Below, in pieces: positions 52,965 through 61,446 of a stretch of DNA of 64,000 bases. The stretch comes from Sinomonas terrae (GTDB lineage Bacteria; Actinomycetota; Actinomycetes; Actinomycetales; Micrococcaceae). A program made the position numbers and the translations under genes. The stretch spans positions 1,612,001-1,676,000 of the forward strand of contig NZ_JAKZBV010000001.1 in assembly GCF_022539255.1 (NCBI RefSeq), written 5' to 3'. Position 1 is the stretch's first letter; the number at the start of each line of letters is the position of its first letter. The notes under the pieces are model-generated. The model was not told the DNA's origin and did not search any database. It worked only from the letters and a program-made list of their open reading frames with translations.

Positions 52965-53168
52965 CGCTGCCACACTCCTACGCGCCAAACCACGAACCCC
53001 GCCTCCGGCCCGACCATCGGACCCGAGGCAAGGCTCTCGGACAAGGCACCGGCGGCGCGTGACGTCATCCCCATGGGAATTCCGTGGCGAACCACCGCTC
53101 AAGGTGGGGAAATCCGTGGCGAGAACCGACCTACGAGTGAGGAATTACGCGGCGGACGACACATTCCG

Positions 53169-53500
53169 AGGGTGAAACCCACTTCCTGATCTTCAACAGC
53201 CCCGAGGTTGTGGCGGCCGCCATCATGCGCTGGGACTGATGCGGGAAGGGAAGGCAGCGGCTACGACATTGCCGCCTTTTCAGTGGCCGCCCTGAGGCGA
53301 AAACAACTCCTCCACCCCTCTGCCGGGTGACTGCCCCATGCCCTTGATGGAGGCGGGCACTCGCGCTAAATATGGGTTTGGGGGATGTTTGACAACGGTT
53401 CCCGCACCCGCGCTGCGCCGTCCTGGCATGGGACGGCGGTTGGGCCGCGTGGTGGGGCCGCGGTTGGCGTGGCGGGGACCTTCTCGATGAGAGGAGGAAC
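53169..53500. other. flank of IS copy B with a possible C-terminal gene fragment
   Basis: The plus strand reads GETHFLIFNSPEVVAAAIMR and stops at 53237-53239, looking like the end of a protein (possibly an alpha/beta-hydrolase); rejoining the IS flanks does not extend it because a stop lies 7 codons upstream. The rest holds nothing I can support. Confidence 0.35.
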
Positions 53501-53631
53501 TCATGCACATGCGGTTAGCTCACGGGCACCCGAGGAGCGGTGTTTTCTTCCCGTCCTCGGCTCCGACCCGCCATAGCATCCGTCTTCCTTTGCCGCAGCG
53601 CAAGCGGGCAAACCCCCAGCGGTCGGCGGCG

Positions 53632-53886
53632 ATGAGAGTGTCCCTGAGCGGGGAGCTGCTGCTGTCCGCGGTCTGCTGGGCGATCCTGCTCGTGCTGGCG
53701 CTGGGGATCGTCGTGGCTGCCCTGACCGCGCCCCCTGCGGCTGCCTCGGGCACGGCTTACACGCCGTGGCAGTCCACGACGGCTGCTGGGCCGCTTCCGT
53801 ACGCCCACCCGCAAGCCGTGGCCGCGCCGCCGCTGCTTCCAGGGCTGCCTCATGTGGGGTCCGACCTGCCGTACCGCCACCGGTAG
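53632..53886 (+). CDS. small single-pass membrane protein
   Basis: 84 residues from ATG 53632: GELLLSAVCWAILLVLALGI is one strong membrane helix, followed by an Ala/Pro-rich exported tail (AAAGPLPYAHPQAVAAPPLL). A longer frame from 53503 adds a basic N-terminus of doubtful value. Function unknown. Confidence 0.45.
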   Translation: MRVSLSGELLLSAVCWAILLVLALGIVVAALTAPPAAASGTAYTPWQSTTAAGPLPYAHPQAVAAPPLLPGLPHVGSDLPYRHR

Positions 53887-54013
53887 CCGCAGGCGGATGC
53901 GCGTCGAAGTAGACCCGAACCTGTCGGCCATGCATGTCATGCTGGTCTCGCGCCCCGCCGGCTTGTCCCTAGTCCGGTGTGGGCGCGCCAGCTTTCGCAG
54001 ACGGGAGGGGGAC

Positions 54014-54181
54014 GTGGAAGCGACACCGATGCGCCCAGACCCCCAGCGCGAGCTCGAACAGGCCGCGTGGGCCGCTGCCGAACGTACCGCCTCCGACTGG
54101 GTCGCCGGGCGCTACACGCCGCGGTCGGTCAAGGCACTCGCCGAATCGGCCATGCCCGCCTCCGTCCGCACCGACACCTGA
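54014..54181 (+). CDS. small hypothetical protein, 55 residues
   Basis: GTG 54014 preceded by GGGAGGGG. Sequence is helical and charged (PQRELEQAAWAAAERTASDW). Short, but the ribosome-binding site is convincing. Confidence 0.4.
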   Translation: MEATPMRPDPQRELEQAAWAAAERTASDWVAGRYTPRSVKALAESAMPASVRTDT

Positions 54182-54210
54182 AGACATCGGGCGGGCGCAT
54201 TCGGCGGCTG

Positions 54211-54509
54211 TCAGGCCTGAGCGGGGACCCGTTCCGGCAGCCCGGGGGAGGACTGCCCCAGGATCCCGGCGATGATCTCCGGCACGATCTTCTCCGCGAG
54301 GTGACGGGCGTGTTCGACGGGCATAGTGGGGTAGCCGGAGTACTGGCCGCCGCAGGTGCAGCCGGGAACGCCGGCCTCCACCATTCCCGGTGTGCGAGCA
54401 CGTCAGCTGCAGTTTTGGTGATGAGGTACTCCTCGAGCTCGGCCAGCTGCGCGGTCCGTGTCGCGGACGCGTTCCGTTCGCGCTCTGACCGGTGCACGTA
54501 CCCGGCCAT
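54211..54509 (-). pseudogene. fourth gene of the unknown operon, probably frameshifted
   Basis: ATG 54509 overlaps the preceding stop by one base (TGATG). The frame gives MAGYVHRSERERNASATRTA and LAELEEYLITKTAADVLAH, then continues without family character. Near 54390 another frame opens as MVEAGVPGCTCGGQYSGYP and ends EIIAGILGQSSPGLPE at 54211, with a CTCGG motif. Either one frameshifted gene or two overlapping genes. Confidence 0.4.
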
Positions 54510-54793
54510 CAGACCATGCCGAGCCGGCAGTCGTAGCCGAGGCGGTCGAACGCCAGGGCAGGCCCGTCCGCGTCGCCATCCCTGAGCAGGTCGACGGCGG
54601 CGTCGAAGCCGGTCTGGGGGACCATCTCGTTGGGGGAGTAGGGGTCGGGTCCGCCGATGATAGCCCGGCGTGCCAGCGATCTGAGCCTCTCCTTCAAGGG
54701 AGCGGCGGGAGGACGCCATCGCAGGTCGAGGGTGATGCCTTCAGTATGGGAGCCGAAGCGGTGGCGGTCGGCTGGGGTCACGCTACTCCCCAT
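54509..54793 (-). CDS. third gene of the unknown operon, 94 residues
   Basis: Contains DLRWRPPAAPLKERLRSLAR, GGPDPYSPNEMVPQTGFDAA and VDLLRDGDADGPALAFDRLG. No membrane segment and no recognised family. It starts inside the true (frame-corrected) 3' end of the upstream gene, with an 11-base overlap. Confidence 0.5.
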   Translation of the reverse strand: MGSSVTPADRHRFGSHTEGITLDLRWRPPAAPLKERLRSLARRAIIGGPDPYSPNEMVPQTGFDAAVDLLRDGDADGPALAFDRLGYDCRLGMV

Positions 54794-55414
54794 GCGTAGA
54801 GAGCCCGGCAGCCTCGATCAGTCGTGCCGCCTCGGCGTCGAGCACCTTGCTGGCCTCCGGCCCGGGGGAGGCGCCTCGGCGAACGCCGCGCCCCAGTCCA
54901 GGATCGGGAGGTGCTGGGCGAGCTCATCCCCGACGACGCGGGAGTAGCGGCCGAGCTGCCGCAGCCAGCGGAAGACGCTCCCTACGACCTCGTCACCGGA
55001 CAGGCCCTGGCAGAGGGTCTTGACGGCTTGGTTGACGATGAGATTCCGGGCCCGCTCTACCGGCGTCGGGGCGAGCTCGGGCACGAGGGGTGACCGGTCG
55101 GAGATGAGGCTGAGCATTCTGGGGCTGTACTTCCCCCGGAGAGTGAAGGCCAGCATGTGCTCGACCGGGACGCCGCTGGGCATAACCCGGTCCCACGCCT
55201 CCCGGCGGGCGTCCCACTCGGCCTCGGAGAGGCCGTCGGGGCGGTCGGTGTTGTTCCAGTAGCCGTACTCCTCGACGCCCTCCATGTCGTCGAGCGTGTT
55301 CTCGTACTGGGGGTTGTCGGCGAAGACGAGCAGGTGGAGCCTGCCGGTTTCCGGGTCGTCGCCGATGGAGGCCTCGAACCGGTGGGGGTCGTGGCCGCGC
55401 TCGGTCTCCTTCAT
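54783..55414 (-). pseudogene. second gene of the unknown operon, frameshift near the 3' end
   Basis: ATG 55414 (AAGGAGCAGG upstream) gives MKETERGHDPHRFEASIGDD, LLVFADNPQYENTLDDMEGV, DGLSEAEWDARREAWDRVMP and YSRVVGDELAQHLPILDWGA. The uncorrected frame stops at 54818 after an Arg-rich tail; adding one G in the run at about 54866 gives PEASKVLDAEAARLIEAAGL and a stop at 54783 that overlaps the next gene. About 209 residues when corrected. No known family. Confidence 0.55.
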
Positions 55415-55432
55415 CAAGTCCTGCTCCTTCGT

Positions 55433-55643
55433 TCACTCCAGGAAGGCCTGCACGGGGGCGTCCCCGGTGCGGGGCCCTCCTGCGAGGATGCTGCGGTCGA
55501 TGCGCTCGGCGATGAGCCGACCTGCGAGGGCCGCGTCGAGGCGGTCCCGGACAGGGTCCATCGCCTGACGCAGGCGGCGGGAGAACTCGAACGGGTCGGT
55601 TCGGGGGGCGAGGATGTATCCGGAGTGGAATCTTCGTGCTCAT
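55433..55643 (-). pseudogene. first gene of the unknown operon, frameshift after codon 4
   Basis: ATG 55643 begins MSTK; removing one A from AAGATTC joins it to FHSGYILAPRTDPFEFSRRL, RQAMDPVRDRLDAALAGRLI, ending GDAPVQAFLE at 55433. The product would be 69 residues, helical. It sits 18 bp before the next gene of the operon. Confidence 0.5.
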
Positions 55644-55758
55644 GCCAACTCATGTGTGCGGAGGACGGCGGCCGGCTTACCGCGACCTTCCCATCGGACG
55701 CGCGGGCCTTCCCTGAAGGGGCCGTCCGTCGTCGGCGTGAGCCTGCTTGGACCCCTGC

Positions 55759-56493
55759 CTATGCCCGCCGGCGGAGCCGCCGCACCGTCACGACGACGAC
55801 GGCGGTCACGATCAGGACGACGGCCAGGATGCCGAACCCGGAGACGCTCTGGGTGATCCAGCCGGCCCAAGGTGCAGCAGTGGGGAGCAGGAGGACGGCG
55901 GCGGTCCCGGCTGCGGCCAACGCCAGACCATTCGATGCCACACGCGCTGTTCGGCCTGGAACGGGCGCGGAGGGTCGGTGCGACCAGTCCTCGCGGATCG
56001 ACTTCGGCACCCGCGGGAGATACGCGGCGGCGTGGACGATGACGGTCGCCAGCCAGACCAGGAAGCTGATCGCGTGGACCTGGAGGAGGACCATCGGTGC
56101 TGGGCCGGCAGCGGCAAGAGCGAGGCCGCTGACGATGACAGCCAGGGTGGATGCGACCAGCAGCGGCGCGAGAGTCCGCTGCAGCGGACGGGGCGGCCCC
56201 TTGCGCCGGTAGGCCGGGCTGCGGGTGTAGTAGCGCAGGAACCGCCACCCTGTGCTGGCCGTCTTGACTGCCACCGGTCCGGTCAGGAGGACCCCGACGA
56301 AGAAGTGCATTGGCATCAGGGCCCGAAGCGCGACCACGGTGACGATCTCGACCGCGAACAGCACCAGCAGCACAGCGCCCGCCATGGCGGTAAGACGCTC
56401 GTTGCCGAGGACCTCAGCGACCCGGCGGCCCTCGGGCTGGGATACGGCGTCCGGGTCGGGATCGGGCTTGTCGGAGGCAGTCAAAGGGGTCAT
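55759..56493 (-). CDS. cytochrome b561-like membrane protein
   Basis: 244 residues from ATG 56493, with five or six membrane helices. Histidines in LMPMHFFVGVLL and in QVHAISFLVWLATVIVHAAAYLP (parts: QVHAISFLVW, VIVHAAAYLP) sit as in di-heme b561-type domains. It may carry electrons across the membrane; no partner oxidoreductase gene is close. Confidence 0.65.
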   Translation of the reverse strand: MTPLTASDKPDPDPDAVSQPEGRRVAEVLGNERLTAMAGAVLLVLFAVEIVTVVALRALMPMHFFVGVLLTGPVAVKTASTGWRFLRYYTRSPAYRRKGPPRPLQRTLAPLLVASTLAVIVSGLALAAAGPAPMVLLQVHAISFLVWLATVIVHAAAYLPRVPKSIREDWSHRPSAPVPGRTARVASNGLALAAAGTAAVLLLPTAAPWAGWITQSVSGFGILAVVLIVTAVVVVTVRRLRRRA

Positions 56494-56564
56494 CCGTCTT
56501 CCATTCCAAGGAGCGCCGATGCCGCGAAGCATACCCCTAGGAACTGGAACCAGGACGGCTGGGC

Positions 56565-57871
56565 TCAGACAGCCACCAGCCCCACAGAGCTCGCCGTCCG
56601 GGAGACGAGCTTGGGGCGGGCCAGGGCGGTCTGCTTGACCCCGTTGTACTCCTCGTGGGCCTTCACGGTGCCCGCCACCGTGATCTCGTCGCCCCGCTCG
56701 ATGCCGAACGCCCAGGCGGCGGCGGTGAACATCTTCGCCACGGTCGTCCCGGCCTCGATGATGACGAGCATCGAGGTGGTGGTCGTGTACCCGAAGGTGT
56801 TCTCGACGGGCTGGAGGCGAGCCACCTTCCCGGTGACCTCGGTCTTCTCCCCGACCGTGCCCGCGTATTCGGATTCGGCCTGGGCCTTCGCCTGGACCTC
56901 CTTGCGGACCAGGTCGCCGACCATCCGCTCGTAGGCCGCGACGGCGGAGACGACGATGCCCAGGTGCTGGCCTTCTGTGTAGCGGGCACGCAGGAGGGCC
57001 TTGAGGTTGGTGACGTAGTCGCCGTCGCCCTCGAGTCCCTCCAGCAGGGCGTGGATGATCTCCTTGACCTTCTCGCTGGCCGAGGGGATCTCCGGGGCGG
57101 CGGCCTCGCGGCGCAGCTCGACGTCGGCGGGGGTGTTGCCGAAGAGGTAGGCGGAGACGAGGGTGCGGGTGGAGGGGCGGTCGTAGGCGGCGGAGGCGGA
57201 GACCCAGCCGTGGCTGCGGCTGATCGCCCGGGCGACGGGACGACGGTCGCGGGGGAGTACGCCTCGGAGCTTCGGCCGAGCCCGCCGATGAACCCGTCGA
57301 GTTCGGCGGCGAGATCGTCTTCGCTGTAGAACACGGGCTTGTCGGCCCACCCGGTGAAGTCCTTGATGCAGGTCGAGCCGACCTGCACGGTCTCTCCGGT
57401 GTCGGTGTTCCGGACGAGGTAGGTGCGCCGGCGGTTGGCGCGGGTGGTGTTGCAGTGCCCGCAGTGCCCGGCCTGCAGTGCCGAGCGGTCCACCCCGCTG
57501 TCCTCGGTGCCGGGTGCGGAGCGGAGCACGAAGTCGTGCCCGTCCTCGGTCTCGACGGCGTCGACGGCGGCGAGGAAGGTCCAGCCGTTGTAGCAGGGGG
57601 CTTCCCCGGCGATCCGGACGTCGACGACGGTGCGGGTCCGTTCCAGCCCGGTGGCGTCCGTCTCGGTCACCTCCCGCTCGGTGCCGGTGACTTCGATGCG
57701 GCCGGTGAAGCCGCGCTTGGCGGCGGGGGCGTTGATCTTCGCAGCGCGCTCCTTCGTGGCGGCGAACTCCGCCGGGGTCAGGGTCCATGCTGGCGGGGTC
57801 GCGGAGTCAGGTTCGGTTTCCGTGGCGGAGGCCACCGCACTGCCCGACTCGGGGCAAGTCTTCGTCGTCAT
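56565..57871 (-). pseudogene. zinc-ribbon / OB-fold protein, one frameshift
   Basis: From ATG 57871 the frame contains LTPAEFAATKERAAKINAPA, the zinc site GHCGHCNTTRANRRRTYLV followed by VQVGSTCIKDFTGW, then SEAYSPATVV near 57240. There, adding one C restores VARAISRSHGWVSASAAYDR and continues to 56565 with an OB-like domain (KTEVTGKVARLQPVENTFG, GDEITVAGTVKAHEEYNGV). Proteins of this kind occur on actinobacterial plasmids and phages; a nucleic-acid role is plausible but not shown. About 434 residues when corrected. Confidence 0.6.
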
Positions 57872-58177
57872 GGTCCCCATGTGTGCGGACGGGAACGTGC
57901 CGGTCGCAGGGCGGATGAGGAACGGCACGCATCATCCCCTCCTCATGGGACGCGGCTTGCTCCCTGCCGACCTTTCGAAGACTGTAGGACGCGTCAGCAG
58001 ATGGGGGAGACGTGAGTCCCGCGCGCAGCAGTGCCGGCAGGCCTGGCCGTCCGACCAGTCAGATTGAGGCTGCGAACACCTCGGCGCCACGATCGCCGCT
58101 CGGTGCGCCAGAGCACCGAACCGATGGTGCAGCCATGAGGCGGCTCAGACCGCGGAGAGGGCCGGGAGAATCGGCCC
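57872..58177. other. about 300 bp without a supported gene
   Basis: Intergenic DNA between the zinc-ribbon gene start and the acetyltransferase stop; it should carry the promoter of the former. Confidence 0.5.
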
Positions 58178-58702
58178 TCATCGGGGCGGCGGGGCATCGG
58201 GTCTGTCGTGGCGGTGCTCGAGCAGGATGGTGTCCCGCCAGAGCCCCGCGTGGGGTCCGTGGGGCATGAGGCCGATCCGTCGGCGGGTCCCGACGCGGGT
58301 GAAGCCGAGGGCCTCGTGGAGGGCGAGGGAGGCGGTGTTCTCGGGGAAGACGGTGGACTGGATGGTCCAGACCCCGTTCGCGTGGCACCGGCTGATGAAT
58401 GCCTCCAGGAGGGCCCGGCCGATGCCCTGGCCGCGTGCGGTTCCGGAGACGTAGAGGGAGTTCTCGACGACTCCGGCGTAGACGGGCCGGGATGAGACCG
58501 GGGACGCCGCGACCCACCCGAGCACGCCGTCGTCCCCGGTGGCGACGAGGCGGAGGTCGGGGCGGCGGGTGGCGTCGAAGTACTCCCAGGAGGGCGGCTC
58601 GGCCTCGAACGTGGCGTTGCCGGTGGCGATGCCCTCGGCCCAGATCCGCTCGACGGCAGGCCAGTCCTCGGCCTCCATCCCCCGGATCGCGACGGCGCTC
58701 AC
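58178..58702 (-). CDS. GNAT acetyltransferase, phosphinothricin/arsinothricin acetyltransferase type
   Basis: 174 residues. GNAT acetyl-CoA motif ARGQGIGRALLEAFI, plus the PAT-like features IWAEGIATGNATFEAEPPSW, SLYVSGTARG and NTASLALHEALGFTRVGTRRRIG (shown in part). The family N-acetylates methionine sulfone, phosphinothricin or arsinothricin. GTG start 58702 overlaps the upstream small gene by GTGA. Confidence 0.85.
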   Translation of the reverse strand: MSAVAIRGMEAEDWPAVERIWAEGIATGNATFEAEPPSWEYFDATRRPDLRLVATGDDGVLGWVAASPVSSRPVYAGVVENSLYVSGTARGQGIGRALLEAFISRCHANGVWTIQSTVFPENTASLALHEALGFTRVGTRRRIGLMPHGPHAGLWRDTILLEHRHDRPDAPPPR

Positions 58703-58938
58703 GGGGCGACGGGCTCGCCGCTGCGCCCGTGGAGCAGCCCGGTGGGGAACCCGATGGAGACCGGTGCCGGGGTCCCGCCGCAGCAGGAGCCCTCCCCGAG
58801 GGCGGTGCCGGTCGAGCAGACCCCGGCGGCAGGCAGTCCGAATTCGAAGGCGGCCTTGGCACCAGTGACGATCCGGCCGAAGTCGGCCGCCATCCGCAGC
58901 AGGTCCCTGCGTACGGGATCAGCGACAGAGCCGTTCAT
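58699..58938 (-). CDS. small Cys-rich protein coupled to the acetyltransferase
   Basis: 79 residues from ATG 58938: NGSVADPVRRDLLRMAADFG, VTGAKAAFEFGLP, then GVCSTGTALGEGSCCGGTPA. The Cys and Cys-Cys pair near the C-terminus could bind a soft metal or metalloid. Translationally coupled to the acetyltransferase, which suggests a shared role, perhaps in metalloid-drug resistance. I do not recognise the family. Confidence 0.55.
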   Translation of the reverse strand: MNGSVADPVRRDLLRMAADFGRIVTGAKAAFEFGLPAAGVCSTGTALGEGSCCGGTPAPVSIGFPTGLLHGRSGEPVAP

Positions 58939-59121
58939 CCTCGAGTGAACCTCCGTTCTCAGCAATTGCCCCTTTCTGCAATTCTGCCTCCTGCTCCTTG
59001 GGCACACCGCTCCCCTGAGAGGCGCCATCCCGCTGATCAGCAGACTTGCCACTTCGTTGCCGTAGAAGACCACCTCGTTGGCGGAGCGTTGCCCAGCCCT
59101 TTGGCAACAGCCGCGGATAAG

Positions 59122-60789
59122 CCTTGATCCACCGATGGGGTTCGTGGCGGCGTGGCGTAATTAAGGGCAATATGCCCGCCATCCCGGGGAGAATTGGACT
59201 TGCGACAGAACCAGTTCCCTGAGGATGAGAGGGCATCTCGTAGGTGCAAGTTTCCCACAGTCAGGCCGCGGTGGCGGTGTCCTTCGACGAGCCGAACCTC
59301 GTCTCCGCGGCAGGCCTGCTGCCGGTGATGCGCCTGGCCGAGGCCGCAGGGCTCCGGGCCCTGACCGACGCGCATCTGAGCGTGCCGACGGACAAGGGCG
59401 CGAACGCGGGCCTGAAGATCGCCTCGCTGGTGGCCGGGATGGTCGCCGGGGCGGACTCGATCGATGACATGGCCCTGCTGCGCCACGGCGGGATGGGCAG
59501 GCTCTTCAAGGCCTGCTACGCGCCCTCGACCCTGGGCTCCTTCCTGCGCGCGTTCGCCTTCGGCCACGTCCGCCAGCTCGACGCGGTCGCCGCCCGCTTC
59601 CTGGCGAACCTCGCCGCGCGGGCCCCGCTGCTGGACGCCCCGGCCGTCGGGGAGTTCGTGTTCGTGGACGTCGACGACACGATCATCGAGGTCCACGGCC
59701 ACGCCAAGCAGGGCGCTGGCTTCGGGTACTCCGGGGTCCGCGGGCTCAACGCCCTGCTGGCCACCGCCACCACGGCCCAGAGCGCGCCGGTGATCCTGGC
59801 CCAGCGGCTGCGCAAGGGCGCTGCGGCGTCCCCGCGCGGGGCGTCCCGGCTGGTCGCCGACGCCCTCTCCGCCCTGCGCCGCGCCGGGACGCCGGGGAGG
59901 GCGCTGGTCCGGGCCGACTCGGCGTTCTACGGGCACCCCACCGTCGCCGCCGCCCTCGCGGCAGGGGCCGAGGTCTCGGTCACGGTGCGCCTGGACCCGG
60001 CAGTTAAGCGTGCCATCGCCGCCATCCCATCGGAGGCCTGGACGGCGATCGAGTACACCGATGCGGTCTTCGACCAGGCCGCCGGGACCTGGATCTCCCG
60101 GGCGGAGGTCGCCGAGGTCCCCTTCACCGCCTTCGCTTCGCGGAAGAAGGCCGAACAGGTCACCGGGCGGCTCGTCGTGCGCCGCATCCCGGACCTGAAC
60201 CCCAAGGCCCCCGACGGGCAGGGGACCCTGTTCGACACGCACCGGCACCACGCCTTCTTCACCACCGTCCCCGCCCAGGACCTGGGCACTGTCGCGGCCG
60301 ATGCCACGCACCGTGCCCATGCGGTCATCGAGCAGGTCCACGCCGACCTGAAGGACAGCGCCCTGGCGCACCTGCCCTCGGGGAAGTTCGCGGCGAACTC
60401 GGCCTGGCTCGTCGCGGCGGTGATGGCCTTCAACCTCGCCCGCGCGGCCGGGACCCTGGCCGCCGGCCCCTTCGCGAAAGCCAGGACCGGGACCATCCGC
60501 CGCAAGCTCGTGAACCTCCCGGCCCGGATCGCCGCCAGCGCCCGGAAGATCCGGCTGCGGCTGCCGGCGAACTGGCCCTGGCAGAACGCATGGGAACAGC
60601 TCTTCACCGCCGCCCACGCCCCGCCGTCCATGCCCTAGGAAGACGCAGCCTGGCCCCGCGAGGCCCCGAACAGCACCAGAAGTGGAACACCGCCGGCAGC
60701 GAGGCCGCGCCCCCACCCCTGCCCGAAACATCCATCATCCACCGCCCGCACAGGACCGCCGGACCCAACACCCGATCGGTGGATCAAGG
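59122..60789 (+). mobile_element. complete IS1380-family insertion sequence
   Basis: 1,668 bp. Inverted ends CCTTGATCCACCGAT (59122-59136) and its exact complement (60775-60789), flanked on both sides by ATAAG (59117-59121 and 60790-60794), a 5-bp duplication as reported for the family member ISEcp1. One transposase gene. Confidence 0.92.
59244..60638 (+). CDS. IS1380-family transposase
   Basis: 464 residues from GTG 59244. DDE-type core: Asp in FVDVDDTIIEVHGHAKQGAG, Asp in LVRADSAFYGH, and Glu in HAVIEQVHADLKDSALAHL; typical SGKFAANSAWL follows. Intact and full length for the family. Confidence 0.92.
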   Translation: MQVSHSQAAVAVSFDEPNLVSAAGLLPVMRLAEAAGLRALTDAHLSVPTDKGANAGLKIASLVAGMVAGADSIDDMALLRHGGMGRLFKACYAPSTLGSFLRAFAFGHVRQLDAVAARFLANLAARAPLLDAPAVGEFVFVDVDDTIIEVHGHAKQGAGFGYSGVRGLNALLATATTAQSAPVILAQRLRKGAAASPRGASRLVADALSALRRAGTPGRALVRADSAFYGHPTVAAALAAGAEVSVTVRLDPAVKRAIAAIPSEAWTAIEYTDAVFDQAAGTWISRAEVAEVPFTAFASRKKAEQVTGRLVVRRIPDLNPKAPDGQGTLFDTHRHHAFFTTVPAQDLGTVAADATHRAHAVIEQVHADLKDSALAHLPSGKFAANSAWLVAAVMAFNLARAAGTLAAGPFAKARTGTIRRKLVNLPARIAASARKIRLRLPANWPWQNAWEQLFTAAHAPPSMP

Positions 60790-60862
60790 ATAAGAGGACC
60801 ATCTTGGATGACAGAACCGCGCCCTTGGCGGCTGACGGAAGCCGCGGAATGACGAGATCCCT

Positions 60863-60879
60863 GTCCTAGGCGCTAGGAC
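60863..60879. promoter_or_regulatory. perfect palindrome downstream of the IS1380 element
   Basis: GTCCTAG-GCG-CTAGGAC, 7-bp arms, 109 bp in front of the small basic protein gene at 60988. May be an operator. Confidence 0.35.
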
Positions 60880-60939
60880 CACGATGCGGGCATTAGCCAG
60901 GTGGGCCTCGATACCCCGACCGCGCCTGGAGCCCTGGCC

Positions 60940-60955
60940 GCACACATAGGTGTCG
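60940..60955. promoter_or_regulatory. 16-bp palindromic motif, copy 1
   Basis: GCACACATAGGTGTCG: core ACAC-ATAG-GTGT, 33 bp before the ATG at 60988. Same core as copies at 61229 and 61926. Confidence 0.5.
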
Positions 60956-60987
60956 GCCCCGATCGGACCCCTTGGAAGGAGGAGGCC

Positions 60988-61188
60988 ATGGCCAGGAAGA
61001 AGGCTGAGACCCGGCACGTGTTCGCCTTGCCGGAGGAGCTGGTGCACCGTCGCGCGGAGCACGCCGCCTCCGGCGCTTCTGGAGTGCATGCGGACCAGAA
61101 GGCCCGCCGCCACCGGACCGGGGCGGTGAACCGGATCGGGTCGCGCTCGTCGCGGACCCGTGCCGCCATCCGCAACGAGGGGTGCTGA
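60988..61188 (+). CDS. small basic protein, 66 residues
   Basis: ATG 60988 preceded by AAGGAGGAGG, a very strong ribosome-binding site. MARKKAETRHVFALPEELVH then a Lys/Arg/His-rich remainder; no membrane segment. Could be a DNA-binding or disordered stress protein; no family recognised. Confidence 0.55.
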   Translation: MARKKAETRHVFALPEELVHRRAEHAASGASGVHADQKARRHRTGAVNRIGSRSSRTRAAIRNEGC

Positions 61189-61228
61189 TCGGGTCACCCT
61201 AGGTCCCGTGTATAACGCCGAGCCTGCC

Positions 61229-61244
61229 GCACACATAGGTGTGC
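61229..61244. promoter_or_regulatory. 16-bp palindromic motif, copy 2 (perfect)
   Basis: GCACAC-ATAG-GTGTGC, perfect 6-bp arms, ending directly before the ATG at 61245. A TATAAC box (61210-61215) stands 14 bp upstream, so the palindrome would cover the transcription start. Confidence 0.55.
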
Positions 61245-61443
61245 ATGAACACTCGTGCAGCCCAAGTCATCCTCGTAGCCGCAGCGCTCCTCATCGACGT
61301 CGTCCAGCCCGCTTTCAATGGTGCCAACCTGCTCGCCCTCGCCATGGTCGCCGTCGTCGGCTACCTCGAGCTGCGTCTCAAGGCGTCGCCCGCCGCGGAA
61401 TCTCAGGACGTTTCGGCTCGCCGAGGACGGCGAGGCGGCCTGA
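61245..61443 (+). pseudogene. small membrane protein, frameshift near the C-terminus
   Basis: MNTRAAQVILVAAALLIDVV and NLLALAMVAVVGYLELRL form two membrane helices. Around 61400 the frame probably changes to FRLAEDGEAA and a stop at 61441-61443, four bases from the end of the convergent gene; the uncorrected frame runs on to 61595 through that gene and looks non-coding. Confidence 0.5.
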
Positions 61444-61446
61444 GGG

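Larger units (their letters stand above)
50414..53161 (-). mobile_element. complete IS21-family insertion sequence (copy B, different from copy A)
   Basis: 2,748 bp. Left end TGTCGACCGCCACGGAATTC, right end the inverse of TGTCGTCCGCCGCGTAATTC. Both sides carry CATTCCG (50407-50413 and 53162-53168), a 7-bp target duplication. Internal copies of a GGGAATTCCGTGGCGA-like motif repeat near each end. Contains istB and istA on the minus strand with little sequence kinship to copy A. Confidence 0.93.

Noticed and set aside
53385..53576. Small plus-strand ORF near the IS copy B flank
   Set aside because: No ribosome-binding site, low-complexity GC-driven sequence.
60784..61236. 150-residue minus-strand ORF between the IS1380 element and hsp20
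   Set aside because: Opposite to the small basic protein, which has a much better ribosome-binding site; Arg/Pro/Gly-rich shadow composition.
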